Shown here: positions 14,517 through 23,166 of the stretch, one piece after another
How the letters are laid out: each line of letters begins with the position of its first letter
Numbering within the stretch: the first letter of the stretch is position 1
Origin: an uncultured Christensenella sp.
GTDB taxonomy: Bacteria; Bacillota; Clostridia; Christensenellales; UBA3700
Assembly (NCBI GenBank): GCA_910584975.1
Contig: CAJUEA010000023.1
Span: 1-24,267, forward strand
DNA: 24,267 nucleotides
Direction: 5' to 3'
Made by a program: the position numbers and the translations under genes
The notes under the pieces: model-generated
Seen by the model: the letters and a program-made list of their open reading frames with translations, nothing else
Databases searched by the model: none
Told to the model about the DNA's origin: nothing

Positions 14517-15944
14517 ATGTTAAGTTTATTATCAACTGTTCAAACTGGTGGTATTATTGCTATCATTGTGGTTGTAGTGGTGCTTTTGATAGCATCCATT
14601 GCTGTGCTTTTCTTTGCAAGATACAAGAAATGTCCGTCAGATAAGGTTATGGTTATTTATGGTAAAATCGCCAAAGAAAAAGATGGTACACAAAAGTCAT
14701 CTAAGTGTATTCATGGTGGTGCAGCGTTTATTGTGCCAATGATACAATCATATGCGTTTTTGGATTTGACACCAATTTCTTTGAGTGTGGATTTGAAAAA
14801 TGCGTTGTCAAGACAAAACATTCGTATTGATGTGCCAAGTAGGTTTACTGTTGGTATCAGTACAGAACCAGCAGTTATGCAAAATGCAGCAGAAAGATTA
14901 TTGGGACTTAAGTTGAACGAAATACAAGAACTTGCAAAAGATATCATTTTCGGTCAGCTAAGACTTGTAATTGCAACAATGAACATTGAGGAAATCAATA
15001 CCGACCGTGATAAATTTTTGGATGCAATCTCTCGAAATGTTGAGGGCGAGCTTAAAAAGATTGGTTTGAGATTGATAAATGTTAACATGACAGATATTTC
15101 TGACGAATCAGGATACATCGAGGCTTTGGGTAAAGAGGCTGCATCAAGGGCTATCAATGAGGCAAAAATTTCTGTGGCAGAGGCAGATAAACATGGTAGT
15201 ATCGGTGAGGCACAAGCTCAAAGAGATGAAAGAATTAATGTATCTCAAGCTGAAAGTGAGGCTATTGCAGGTGAAAACAAGGCAAAAGCAGACATAGCAG
15301 AGGCTCAAGCAAGATTGAGAGAGAAACAAGCTGAGGCAATGCGTATTGCTGTTACTGCAGAAAAAATTCAAGCAGCAAAAGCATTGGAAGATGCTTATGC
15401 AGCAGAGCAAAACGCTGAAAAAGCAAGAGCAGAGAAGGAAAAAGCAACTCAAGAGGCAGATGTCATTGTTAAAGTTGAAATTGACAAGCGCAGAAGAGAG
15501 TTGGAGGCAGAGGCTGAGGCTGAACAAATGCGCAGAAAAGCACGAGGTGAGGCAGAGGCTATTTATGCAAAAATGGAGGCTGAGGCACGAGGTGTTCAAG
15601 CAATGTTGAATGCACAGGCAACAGGTATCAAAAAGATAGTTGAGGCTGCAAATGGCGATGCTAATAATGCTGTTAAATTGATGGTTGCAGATAAGTTGCA
15701 AGAGATTGTTGCTAAGCAAGTTGAGGCTATTAAAAACATCAAGATTGACAAAGTTACAGTTTGGGATAGTGGCACAAGTGCAGACGGAAAAACTGGCACA
15801 TCAAACTTCCTTTCAGGAATGATGAAATCATTGCCACCTTTGAATGAAATGTTTGATATGGCTGGATTAACTTTGCCAGATTTTATCAAACCAAATGCTG
15901 TGGAAAAAGCAAAAGAAGTGCCTACAGAAAAAGTTAAAGAATAA
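14517..15944 (+). CDS. floT: Flotillin-like SPFH-domain protein
   Basis: 475 residues; the ATG is preceded by ATAGGAGGAATAAAC. A single N-terminal helix (about 13-34, GIIAIIVVVVVLLIASIAVL) is followed by YKKCPSDKVMVIYGK, a typical flotillin start of the SPFH/band-7 domain (about 40-200). A long Ala/Glu coiled coil follows (about 205-370), with repeated EAQA, EAEAEAE and ARGEAEA blocks diagnostic of flotillins. The C-terminal region (about 375-475) ends with the low-complexity KAKEVPTEKVKE. Flotillins assemble into membrane microdomains that scaffold signalling, secretion and fluidity control. It lies 111 bases after the NfeD gene with no terminator between, matching the yuaF-yuaG (floT) pair of Bacillus. 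The symbol is by family resemblance. Confidence 0.93.
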   Translation: MLSLLSTVQTGGIIAIIVVVVVLLIASIAVLFFARYKKCPSDKVMVIYGKIAKEKDGTQKSSKCIHGGAAFIVPMIQSYAFLDLTPISLSVDLKNALSRQNIRIDVPSRFTVGISTEPAVMQNAAERLLGLKLNEIQELAKDIIFGQLRLVIATMNIEEINTDRDKFLDAISRNVEGELKKIGLRLINVNMTDISDESGYIEALGKEAASRAINEAKISVAEADKHGSIGEAQAQRDERINVSQAESEAIAGENKAKADIAEAQARLREKQAEAMRIAVTAEKIQAAKALEDAYAAEQNAEKARAEKEKATQEADVIVKVEIDKRRRELEAEAEAEQMRRKARGEAEAIYAKMEAEARGVQAMLNAQATGIKKIVEAANGDANNAVKLMVADKLQEIVAKQVEAIKNIKIDKVTVWDSGTSADGKTGTSNFLSGMMKSLPPLNEMFDMAGLTLPDFIKPNAVEKAKEVPTEKVKE

Positions 15945-16023
15945 GTGATAATCAAATAAAAGCTAATGTTATTTTAAACGATATTACTTTGTAAAATATT
16001 AAGAATTTTCGCATTATAAAAAC

Positions 16024-16054
16024 GAACCAGTTATCACACTGGTTCATTTTTTTT
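16024..16054 (+). terminator. Terminator after flotillin
   Basis: GAACCAGT (16024-16031) pairs with ACTGGTTC (16038-16045), followed by A and eight T. 16055-16383 is AT-rich with no gene that I can support. Confidence 0.9.
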
Positions 16055-16383
16055 GTAAATACTTGAATATAACATAAATTTATAATATTATTACTATTCA
16101 AGATAAGTATATACAGATAATTTAGTTTAAATAATATACTATTATTATTACCAAACTTGCAGTTAACCTTGTAGAATAGACTAAGTGAATTAAGTGATAA
16201 TTATATTTTTATAGTTATAAATAGAGTTATTTGGAGCTTTAATTATTAGATATTAATTATTTGGACAAAAATATTCTGACATAAAAAAAATTGTAATAAA
16301 ATTTATTTTTCTAAAGTTTAATAAACACTAAGAAAATCGGCAACAATCGCTAAATTTTTGATATGTAAGTAAAAAAAGTAGTA

Positions 16384-16412
16384 TTGACATAATTATAATT
16401 GAGTGTTATAAT
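16384..16412 (+). promoter_or_regulatory. Consensus promoter of the large surface protein
   Basis: TTGACA (16384-16389), 17 bases, TATAAT (16407-16412), with TG at 16404-16405 giving an extended -10. The leader to the ATG is about 55 bases. Confidence 0.88.
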
Positions 16413-16474
16413 CAATTATATACTAATAATAGTATATTATTACTTAATAAAAAGTGCTTTTGGGAGAAGAGGCT

Positions 16475-19400
16475 ATGGGGGAATTGAGAAAGCGAATTAT
16501 TTCATTTTTTGTTGTAATAATGCTCTTTATGGCATTGTGTGCGACAGGTGTTATTGTGATTTCACGACAAAGTTTATACGATAATGATAATATATTGACC
16601 GGAACTGCTGGAGATAACAATCCAAATTCGTGGGATGGTAGTGATAAGTCAGGTGAGGTTAGATTTCAACTAGGTGCAGATGAAGACCATGTTACTATGA
16701 AATATCCTACTAAGATATATCTTGACAAAGGTGAAACTTTGGAAAATGCTGGATATTATTTTGAAATAGTTAGTGGTCACTTCGGTGGTAGTGATGGTAA
16801 TAGAATTTATGTAAATCCACATATTTGGGGGTATAGACATGACAGTGTCGCAAGCTCTATGGATAATCTTTTTAGTGATTATTACTATACTGCACTAAGT
16901 GAAATAGCTGGCACTGAGGTAAGTTCTAAGACTACAAGTGGTGTAGATTCTAATACTGGTATTGGTATAGGTACTCAATATGGTCAACTACTGCTTAATG
17001 TGTATAAATTTGCAAGCGATGATTCTGGTTACAATGTTAAAATCAAATTGTTTGGAACCCCAAAAAACACAGGTGCATTTGAATTTAGATTTGACAGTGT
17101 TGATGGAATGCCTGTTAATAATTATATTGATACTGAGCAATGGGATAATGGGTGGTTTGGTAATGGTAGTTGGAAAAATTCTGGCAGTTATAAAAATATG
17201 TCGCCTTCTCCTATTAGAATAGAAATAAATATTTATGACAAAGATCCTTTGAAAAACGCTATCAACAGACTAAGAAACATGAATAGAACCAGCGAAAGTG
17301 ATACTATTTTGTCAAATGCACAAAGCATTTTTGATAATCGTAAAGTAACAAATGCGGCTGTTTTAGAGGCAACAAGAAATGTTGAAAATGAAATAAGTAG
17401 GTTGGAAAACTTATCTGTTGAATTGCGTAATATATACAATGATTTGAATAGCAAGTTAACAAGCATTGGGGTTAGTAGCTCTACAGCAGGATATAAAGCA
17501 ATTTATGATGATTTGGCAGTTGCTAATAATGTTATTAACTCAAGTTCTCCTGAAATTAGTACAATTAATGCAAACATTAGCACTCTTCAATATTATTTGA
17601 ACATTTGGGATAGCCATCTTTCTGGTGGAAGATATAAAATAATAAAAGGTACTTTTGGCGATTCTTTTGCAACATTCATATATCCTAGCAAAATAAGTAT
17701 GGAAACTGGACAAAGTTTTGCCGACCTTGGCTATGAATTTATAGTGGATGCAAATTATAATCCGACTAACTCAGATTATAGAATGTTTTTTGATGCTGGT
17801 GGTTGGGGTAATAAAGCAAATGTTATTAGTGAATATTTCACCAATTATACATATACAGCAACACACTCAGTAGGTGGCAATGCCACTGCTGGAAATTGGT
17901 CATTCCAAAATTACGAAAATCAAACATCGGTTAATGGCAACTGGAGATTTGCGTCTGTAACATACAATTCAAAGCCATATTTGTTGGTTTCTGCAGGTAA
18001 TCAAAGCTATAAGAGCAGAATAAATGTAACAGGTACTGCATCAAAAATCGGCAAGTTTACTTATACTCATACTATGCAGTCATTGGCTGAAAGATGGACT
18101 TCAAGTACAGATTGGGGCAGTCAATATACAGTATCCTATAGTGAACCTGTGTCTATTGATTTTGAAATACTTGGGGCAGGTGTAACTGAGGCGAAAGAAA
18201 ATTTGCAAACTGCAAAAGATAATTTGATTGCTAACTTGAAAAATGCAGCAGGTAAAATCAATAACTTGGATACAATTATGGCATTGATGGATGATATTGA
18301 TGCAATGATTGATAGTGAAACTGCAACTGCAGATGAAATCAATGCATTAACTCAAAGTGTGACAAACACTGCTGTTAATGTGGATAGAAACTGGGATGTT
18401 AACAGTACATATTGTATTGAAAGAGAAATTTTTGTAAATCAATATGTCGATGCAGATGGAAATAAGTATAATTATGTCACTATCAATGGCGTGAGATATA
18501 CGGGCGACGCCAATGGTAAAATCAAATTTACAGCAAGTGCAAACGGCACTAATATTGTTGTAGTTTACCCTGACGGGTCAAGTAGTTTTACGCTTAAACT
18601 TAACGCTGACCATACAGGATATATGTGCGAAGTAGCTGCAACATGTACAATATGTGGTGTGGCACTTGAGGCAAGAGAGCACAATTGGATAAAAGGAGAT
18701 ATGTTGCACGATGCTACTTGTGTAAGTGGCAAAGAGTTTGAGTATGTTTGTTCTTATGACACAACACATACGAAAACTGAATTTGAAGGGGACATCAATC
18801 CTAACAATCACGATTGGGACGAATGGACAATTGTACAAGCACCGACTTGTACTGAGAGTGGCACGAAAACAAGATTATGTAAAAGAGTTGGCTGTGGAAT
18901 AACAGAACAAGGAACAATTGATGCATTGGGGCATGATTTTGAGTTGGTGGAAAATATTTCTGTAGCAACTTGTACAACACAAGCAAAAAATAAATATCAA
19001 TGTAAAAATGACCCTAGTCATATTGATGAAAGATATGAAGGAGAATTGGATGCAACCAACCATGCTTGGGGTGAGTGGGCAACCGAAAATGTAGCAACCT
19101 GCATTGATAATGGTTCAGAAATAAGAACTTGTGAAAGGGAAGGTTGTGATGAACCTGAAACAAGAGAAATTGCTGCACTGGGACATGACCATAATGTGCC
19201 ACAGGTGACAGACCCAACATGTACAGAGAAAGGATATACATTGTATAAATGTTCAAGGTGTGAGGATGTAGATCAAACAAAACAAAATGAAGTAGCCGCA
19301 TTAGGACATAGTGATGTGGATACAATAGTGTTGCCAACATGTGTGGAGAAAGGATATACATTGCACAAATGCTCAGTGTGTGGTAATGAGGAAAGAGATA

Positions 19401-19942
19401 GTGAAACAGCTATAAATCCTAATAATCACAATTGGAGCGAATGGCAATTTAACAATAATGCTACTTGTGAAAAAAATGGAACAGAAACTAGAACTTGCTT
19501 GAATAATTGTGGCAATGAAAATGCAAGTGAAACTAGAGAAAAAGAAAATAGTAAATTACCTCATAATTTTGTAGCTATTGACCAAAGAGATGCAACTTGC
19601 ACTGAAAGTGGTCATATAAATAAAAAATGTGAAGATTGTAACTATGAAGAAACAGAAGTTATCGCTCCATTAGGACACGATTGGGATGAAGGCGAAATTA
19701 CAAAACAGCCTACTGCAACTGAAAAAGGCGAAAAGACACATAATTGTAACAGATGTGATGAAACTAAGACTGAAGAAATTCCTTCAATAGGCGTTATGAA
19801 TGAATCAAAACAACCAGGGGAAACAGAGAAAGCTTCAAGTGTTAATATAGGTGCTATCGTTGGTGGCGCAGTTGGTGGCACAGCTGGATTGAGTGTAATT
19901 ATAATTGTAATTTTTGTGATTATAAAGAAAAAGAAAATTTAA
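16475..19942 (+). CDS. Large cell-surface protein with two N-terminal domains, Cys-rich repeats and C-terminal membrane anchor
   Basis: 1155 residues from the ATG at 16475 (GGGAGAAGAGG before it); a GTG seven codons earlier is less likely. A signal segment (about 7-30) is followed by two homologous domains. Each starts with a YP(T/S)KI strand, holds a W(G) strand and a (Y)YTA stretch, and ends in a helical spacer (about 260-310 and 570-640). From about residue 710 come nine or ten tandem units of about 35-45 residues with the pattern ATCTE.G....C..CG....E.I..LGHDW. Most pair a lone Cys with a C..C or C...C pair. The last unit is degenerate (QPTATEKG). The protein ends with a Gly-rich helix and KKKKI (VGGAVGG, then IIIVIFVIIKKKKI), a membrane anchor instead of LPXTG. 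Such repeats are common in surface proteins of gut Firmicutes; the Cys pairs could bind metal or form disulfides. The ligand is unknown. Confidence 0.85.
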   Translation: MGELRKRIISFFVVIMLFMALCATGVIVISRQSLYDNDNILTGTAGDNNPNSWDGSDKSGEVRFQLGADEDHVTMKYPTKIYLDKGETLENAGYYFEIVSGHFGGSDGNRIYVNPHIWGYRHDSVASSMDNLFSDYYYTALSEIAGTEVSSKTTSGVDSNTGIGIGTQYGQLLLNVYKFASDDSGYNVKIKLFGTPKNTGAFEFRFDSVDGMPVNNYIDTEQWDNGWFGNGSWKNSGSYKNMSPSPIRIEINIYDKDPLKNAINRLRNMNRTSESDTILSNAQSIFDNRKVTNAAVLEATRNVENEISRLENLSVELRNIYNDLNSKLTSIGVSSSTAGYKAIYDDLAVANNVINSSSPEISTINANISTLQYYLNIWDSHLSGGRYKIIKGTFGDSFATFIYPSKISMETGQSFADLGYEFIVDANYNPTNSDYRMFFDAGGWGNKANVISEYFTNYTYTATHSVGGNATAGNWSFQNYENQTSVNGNWRFASVTYNSKPYLLVSAGNQSYKSRINVTGTASKIGKFTYTHTMQSLAERWTSSTDWGSQYTVSYSEPVSIDFEILGAGVTEAKENLQTAKDNLIANLKNAAGKINNLDTIMALMDDIDAMIDSETATADEINALTQSVTNTAVNVDRNWDVNSTYCIEREIFVNQYVDADGNKYNYVTINGVRYTGDANGKIKFTASANGTNIVVVYPDGSSSFTLKLNADHTGYMCEVAATCTICGVALEAREHNWIKGDMLHDATCVSGKEFEYVCSYDTTHTKTEFEGDINPNNHDWDEWTIVQAPTCTESGTKTRLCKRVGCGITEQGTIDALGHDFELVENISVATCTTQAKNKYQCKNDPSHIDERYEGELDATNHAWGEWATENVATCIDNGSEIRTCEREGCDEPETREIAALGHDHNVPQVTDPTCTEKGYTLYKCSRCEDVDQTKQNEVAALGHSDVDTIVLPTCVEKGYTLHKCSVCGNEERDSETAINPNNHNWSEWQFNNNATCEKNGTETRTCLNNCGNENASETREKENSKLPHNFVAIDQRDATCTESGHINKKCEDCNYEETEVIAPLGHDWDEGEITKQPTATEKGEKTHNCNRCDETKTEEIPSIGVMNESKQPGETEKASSVNIGAIVGGAVGGTAGLSVIIIVIFVIIKKKKI

Positions 19943-19992
19943 ATAAAACTTGTCTTTGATAAATTTATAATAACTTATAATTCTATTTTCAA

Positions 19993-20030
19993 AAAAAACT
20001 AGTCATTACATTTAAATGGCTAGTTTTTTT
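19993..20030. terminator. Terminator after the surface protein
   Basis: AAAAAACTAGTCATT (19993-20007) pairs with AATGGCTAGTTTTTT (20015-20029), with one G-T pair and T on the plus side. A-rich left arm means it could work on both strands. Confidence 0.85.
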
Positions 20031-20051
20031 ACATAATTTTGTACAATTATA

Positions 20052-20080
20052 TTGACAAAATGGTAACTTATTGCTATAAT
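20052..20080 (+). promoter_or_regulatory. Consensus promoter of the marR-flavodoxin unit
   Basis: TTGACA (20052-20057), 17 bases, TATAAT (20075-20080): perfect hexamers. The -10 lies inside the 34 bp dyad. Confidence 0.9.
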
Positions 20081-20096
20081 TGTAGTAATAAGTTAC
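20063..20096. promoter_or_regulatory. 34 bp dyad, probable MarR operator
   Basis: GTAACTTATT (20063-20072) is mirrored by AATAAGTTAC (20087-20096). The central bases are also nearly symmetric, so 15 of 17 base pairs match around the centre 20079/20080. It covers the spacer end, the -10 and the start site, so bound protein would block transcription. Confidence 0.75.
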
Positions 20097-20115
20097 TGCT
20101 TTGGCATGGTGGAAA

Positions 20116-20595
20116 ATGAAAGAATTTTTAAGTTACGGAACGGATATTATTCAAAAAGAGCAAGCATTATTTGCTAGTTTTTTTGTGTTGCAAAACAGAT
20201 TGCAAATTGCAGGAGAAAAAGTGCAAAAGAGAATATCTATGCGTCAATGGCATTTGCTTGCTATGACACAAGTTTGCACTCCTCCAAGAACATTGACGAG
20301 TATTGGAAAACTTATGGGGTGCTCAAGGCAAAATGTAAAAAGTTTGGCAACGACTTTGGAAAAAAATGGATTTATAAAATTTGTTTATGGGGCAAATAAT
20401 TCAGTTTTAATTGAAATAACCGATAAAGCAAACGAATATTTATTTTGCATGGCAGAACGACAAAATGAAGTTTTAAACAAACTTTTTTCAAATTTAACGG
20501 ACAAGGAAGTTGAGAAATATTTTGATTTGCAAAATAAACTTTTGGATGGATTGGAAAAAGTTGAGGAATATGCAAATTATTGCAAAGGAGTTTAA
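20116..20595 (+). CDS. MarR-family transcriptional regulator
   Basis: 159 residues from the ATG at 20116; the sequence before it is GGTGGAAA, a close-set ribosome site, and the TTG five codons earlier is less likely. The winged-helix region is recognisable: RQWHLLAMTQV, then LTSIGKLMGCSRQNVKSLATTLEKNGFI (recognition helix) and the wing with ITDKANEYL. Flanking helices would form the dimer interface. It stops 4 bases before a flavodoxin-like gene, so the two form an operon. The dyad over its own promoter indicates autorepression, which is typical of the family; the inducing ligand is unknown but may be redox- or oxidant-related given its partner. Confidence 0.88.
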   Translation: MKEFLSYGTDIIQKEQALFASFFVLQNRLQIAGEKVQKRISMRQWHLLAMTQVCTPPRTLTSIGKLMGCSRQNVKSLATTLEKNGFIKFVYGANNSVLIEITDKANEYLFCMAERQNEVLNKLFSNLTDKEVEKYFDLQNKLLDGLEKVEEYANYCKGV

Positions 20596-20599
20596 AAAT

Positions 20600-21130
20600 A
20601 TGGCTAATGGTCTTGTAATTTATAAGTCTAAATATGGTGCAACAAAGAAATATGCAGAATGGCTTTCCGAAGAACTTGAATATGATATTTTTGATTTGTC
20701 GAATGTGGAAATTAAGCAAGTGTTGAAATATCAAAACATCCTTTTGTGTGGAGGTATTTATGCCTCAGGAATAAATGGTTTAACATTTTTTAAAAAGCAT
20801 TTTGAAGTTTTGAGAAATAAAAATATTGCAATTTTTTGTGTTGGTGCGTCTCCTTATGACGAGAAACTTTTTGAAGAAATAAAAATGCGTAATCTTAAAG
20901 TTGAAATGCAAAATATTCCTATATATTATGGTAGAGGGGCGTGGGACGAGAGAAAAATGAAGTTTTTTGATAGGACTTTATGCAATATGCTGCAAAAAGC
21001 AGTGGCAAAAAAAGATCCTGCTAATTATGAACCATGGGAAACAGCATTGGTAAGTGCTTTGGGAAAAACTTGCGATTGGACAGACAAAAAATATCTGCAA
21101 CCTTTAATAGAATATATGAAAAACATATAA
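20600..21130 (+). CDS. Flavodoxin-domain protein (HemG/flavodoxin_5-like)
   Basis: 176 residues from the ATG at 20600, preceded by AAAGGAG at 20584-20590; an upstream extension to 20510 runs inside the MarR gene and is rejected. The N-terminus ANGLVIYKSKYGATKKYAEWL is the FMN phosphate-binding loop of flavodoxins. The later NILLCGGIYASGING and IAIFCVGASPYDEKLFEE stretches fit the isoalloxazine-binding loops. The length and C-terminus resemble the flavodoxin-domain proteins related to HemG. It probably binds FMN and acts in cytoplasmic electron transfer; no heme genes are nearby, so a protoporphyrinogen role is not claimed. It is co-transcribed with the MarR regulator. Confidence 0.82.
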   Translation: MANGLVIYKSKYGATKKYAEWLSEELEYDIFDLSNVEIKQVLKYQNILLCGGIYASGINGLTFFKKHFEVLRNKNIAIFCVGASPYDEKLFEEIKMRNLKVEMQNIPIYYGRGAWDERKMKFFDRTLCNMLQKAVAKKDPANYEPWETALVSALGKTCDWTDKKYLQPLIEYMKNI

Positions 21131-21205
21131 TTTTGTCATAAAACTATTTTATTATTTTTTTTTACTTTATAATTAATTTGCAAATAAGTTTTTATGAGGT
21201 GTAAA

Positions 21206-21289
21206 ATGCTAGTAGATTGGTCAAGTAACTGGATAAAAATAGTTGACAAGTTAAATAATATAGTTATTGATGATTTTGATTATATATGA
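21206..21289 (+). CDS. Possible 27-residue peptide
   Basis: The ATG follows GAGGTGTAAA, a usable ribosome site. The frame reads MLVDWSSNWIKIVDKLNNI to a TGA. No clear promoter or family is seen, and it could be chance or a gene remnant. The rest of 21131-21369 holds nothing I can support. Confidence 0.2.
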   Translation: MLVDWSSNWIKIVDKLNNIVIDDFDYI

Positions 21290-21369
21290 AATACATTATA
21301 AATCTGTTGGGTGAAAAGCTTAAAAAAATCCCATATAATTACGATAGCTAACCTGCAAAAAACTTTATT

Positions 21370-21406
21370 AAAAATCGCACATCAATTTAATTGGTGTGCG
21401 ATTTTT
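21370..21406. terminator. Bidirectional terminator between convergent units
   Basis: A 17-base arm (21370-21386, containing AAAAATCGCACA) pairs with 21390-21406 (TGTGCGATTTTT), with one G-T pair and a 3-base loop. A runs on the left and T runs on the right give a T tract on both strands. It lies between the flavodoxin unit (plus) and the TetR-DUF2461 unit (minus). Confidence 0.88.
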
Positions 21407-21464
21407 GCTTTATAATAATTTTAATTACAATAAAATGCTTTACTATTTTTTGGTTATGCTTGAT

Positions 21465-22148
21465 TTATCTTGTTGGCATTTTAAAATCTTTTAGTGCTTT
21501 GTTTAGATAATCATTGAAAGGTTTCATAACTTTGAATATTTCAATAGCTTTTTGCACAAATTGTTCGCTGTTTAGTATTTCTTCGTCAGAGACAAAATAT
21601 TCTAAATACCAAGATTTGAATTTTAAAAATTCAGCTTGAGGGTTTTCCTTATCATATCCCGCAGGAACATTTTTCAATGCTGTACCTTTGACAACAAAGT
21701 ACTTCTTGAATTCTGGATTGTTAATGATGCTTGCAAATTCCTCAGGATTAGCAGAGATGTAATCGCGTACCATTGCAGTTGCGTTTGAAAACATATCAGC
21801 AAACAATCCACCACCCAAAAATGTTCCACCATTTGGCTTTATCATAATGTAATAGCCAACAGGAATTGGAAGTTTGCCCATTGAAGAGATGTGAGCCCTG
21901 AATGATGGGTTATAAGGCGATTTATCGTGGCTGAATCTTGTGTCGCGCACAAGTTTGAAGGTTAGTTCCTTTGGAATATTGTGCAAAACACTTGGGTCAA
22001 ATTTGCCAATGCCGCAAATTAGTTCTTGCACAAGTATTTCAAACTCTGCATTTGCAGCTTTATTTTCTTTCTTGTGCTCGTGATACCATTCACGATTGTT
22101 GTTTACAGAAAGGTCTGCAAGGTAGTCCAAGATAATTTTTGTGTTCAT
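21465..22148 (-). CDS. DUF2461 family protein
   Basis: 227 residues; the ATG at 22148 is preceded on its strand by AAAAGGAGATAAAAAT. The motifs of the DUF2461 (TIGR02453) family are plain: NNNREWYHEHKKE at the start, FKLVRDTRFSHDKSPYNPSFRAHIS (about 64-88), then PVGYYIMIKPNGGTFLGGGLF. The length matches the family. The function is unknown; the family occurs widely in bacteria and some fungi. It lies 51 bases downstream of the TetR gene on the same strand and is probably under its control. The intergenic gap contains a small GCC/GGC hairpin. Confidence 0.9.
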   Translation of the reverse strand: MNTKIILDYLADLSVNNNREWYHEHKKENKAANAEFEILVQELICGIGKFDPSVLHNIPKELTFKLVRDTRFSHDKSPYNPSFRAHISSMGKLPIPVGYYIMIKPNGGTFLGGGLFADMFSNATAMVRDYISANPEEFASIINNPEFKKYFVVKGTALKNVPAGYDKENPQAEFLKFKSWYLEYFVSDEEILNSEQFVQKAIEIFKVMKPFNDYLNKALKDFKMPTR

Positions 22149-22199
22149 ATTTTTATCTCCTTTTTATTTATTAATGCCAAAGGGCATTTTAAATTTTAC

Positions 22200-22748
22200 C
22201 TATGCTTTTATAAATGCGTTGTATGCTTTTTCAAGAATCTCAGCACTTTCTTCATCTGAAATATTTGCACCACCAGTGGCAATCATTGTTGCAACTCCGT
22301 GCGTAAAAACAATAAGCATAATATAAACATCCTTAATCTTTTGCTCAGAAAGCAAAAGTTTTTCTGCAAGCTGTTTTGTTGCTTGTTTATCGCCCATCCA
22401 TTCATAAATATCATTAAAACTATTCAAGCCATTTAATTTTTGAAAAAACAACAACTTAAAAAGGTTAGTTTCGTATTTTGCAAATGCTACATTTGCTTTT
22501 GCCATACTTTCCAAAGCATTATTCTTATCTACGCGTGAATAGATGAATTCGTTGTAAAATTGCATTGCTGCACCATAAAGCGTTTGTCTTAAGTCATCCA
22601 TATTTTTGAAATAACTATATATAGGTTGCACAGAATATCCCATACGCTTGGCAACACTGCGAGCGTTCACATACTCAAAGCCATTTTCTCGTGTCATCTC
22701 CAAGGCAATTTTCAATATTTCGTTTTTATCCACAGTTTGTTTTGGCAT
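22200..22748 (-). CDS. TetR-family transcriptional regulator
   Basis: 182 residues from the ATG at 22748, with CGGAG five bases upstream; a GTG two codons earlier is less likely. The N-terminal helix-turn-helix is clear: NEILKIALEMTRENGFEYVNARSVAKRMGYSV, followed by QPIYSYFKNMDDLRQTLY, the signature (S..YYHF-like) of TetR proteins. The C-terminal half is a helical ligand domain of the TetR_C class (EYETNLFKLLFFQ-like region, VFTHGVATMIATGG). A dyad overlaps its own promoter, suggesting autorepression. The inducing ligand is unknown; the only co-directional gene is the DUF2461 protein. Confidence 0.9.
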   Translation of the reverse strand: MPKQTVDKNEILKIALEMTRENGFEYVNARSVAKRMGYSVQPIYSYFKNMDDLRQTLYGAAMQFYNEFIYSRVDKNNALESMAKANVAFAKYETNLFKLLFFQKLNGLNSFNDIYEWMGDKQATKQLAEKLLLSEQKIKDVYIMLIVFTHGVATMIATGGANISDEESAEILEKAYNAFIKA

Positions 22749-22761
22749 AAACACTCCGATT

Positions 22762-22791
22762 AATTACAATAGTTATATAACATATGTAATT
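22762..22791. promoter_or_regulatory. 30 bp dyad, probable TetR operator
   Basis: AATTACA (22762-22768) mirrors TGTAATT (22785-22791) around the perfect core GTTATATAAC (22772-22781). Twelve of 15 base pairs match. It overlaps the -10 and the start of the TetR transcript. Confidence 0.6.
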
Positions 22792-22817
22792 ATAACTCAT
22801 TATTATAAATTTGTCAA
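22789..22817 (-). promoter_or_regulatory. Consensus promoter of the tetR-DUF2461 unit
   Basis: On the minus strand TTGACA (22817-22812), 17 bases, TATAAT (22794-22789). Both hexamers are perfect. Confidence 0.88.
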
Positions 22818-22946
22818 GTTGTTTTTTGATTTGGAAAAAAATTTCTTCTTTCTTACTTAATGAGTGTAATGCAAGATTTTTTTATACAAAATGTTATTTT
22901 TTGTATTCAAGACTTTTGTTATTGATTTCTCAGTATAACATTGGAG

Positions 22947-23026
22947 TATCATTTCGAGCGAATATGTGGTATTCACAAAAACAACCTTTTTGTGGGGTAC
23001 AATGAGAAGTCTCAAACTATGTTTGA
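22947..23026. repeat. Dispersed intergenic repeat, copy 2
   Basis: TATCATTTCGAGCGAA, then an imperfect CACAAAAA/TTTTTGTGGGG hairpin, then AGTCTCAAACTATGTTTG. The end blocks match copy 1 at 2627-2670; the hairpin matches the separate stem at 2546-2571. It fills most of the stretch 22818-23112, which has no gene. Confidence 0.5.
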
Positions 23027-23112
23027 TGAAAATTTATAAAAATGCTATTATTTAACACGCTTAAATTATTGACAAAATCCTAATATTTGTTAGTGTAAAA
23101 TATTGGTGAATA

Positions 23113-23142
23113 TTGACATTTGCAAGTAAAAAATGCTATAAT
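23113..23142 (+). promoter_or_regulatory. Promoter of the aldo/keto reductase gene
   Basis: TTGACA (23113-23118), 18 bases, TATAAT (23137-23142) with TGC directly before it (extended -10). The ATG is 25 bases downstream. Confidence 0.82.
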
Positions 23143-23166
23143 AAGCAAAAAGTAAGGGGAGAGATA

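Noticed and set aside
15144..15719. 191-residue minus-strand Cys/Leu/Ser-rich frame
   Set aside because: It is the shadow of the Ala/Glu coiled coil of flotillin.
16055..16383. AT-rich stretch with two TTATTTGGA words
   Set aside because: No frame, hairpin or promoter beyond the one at 16384; too short a repeat to mean anything alone.
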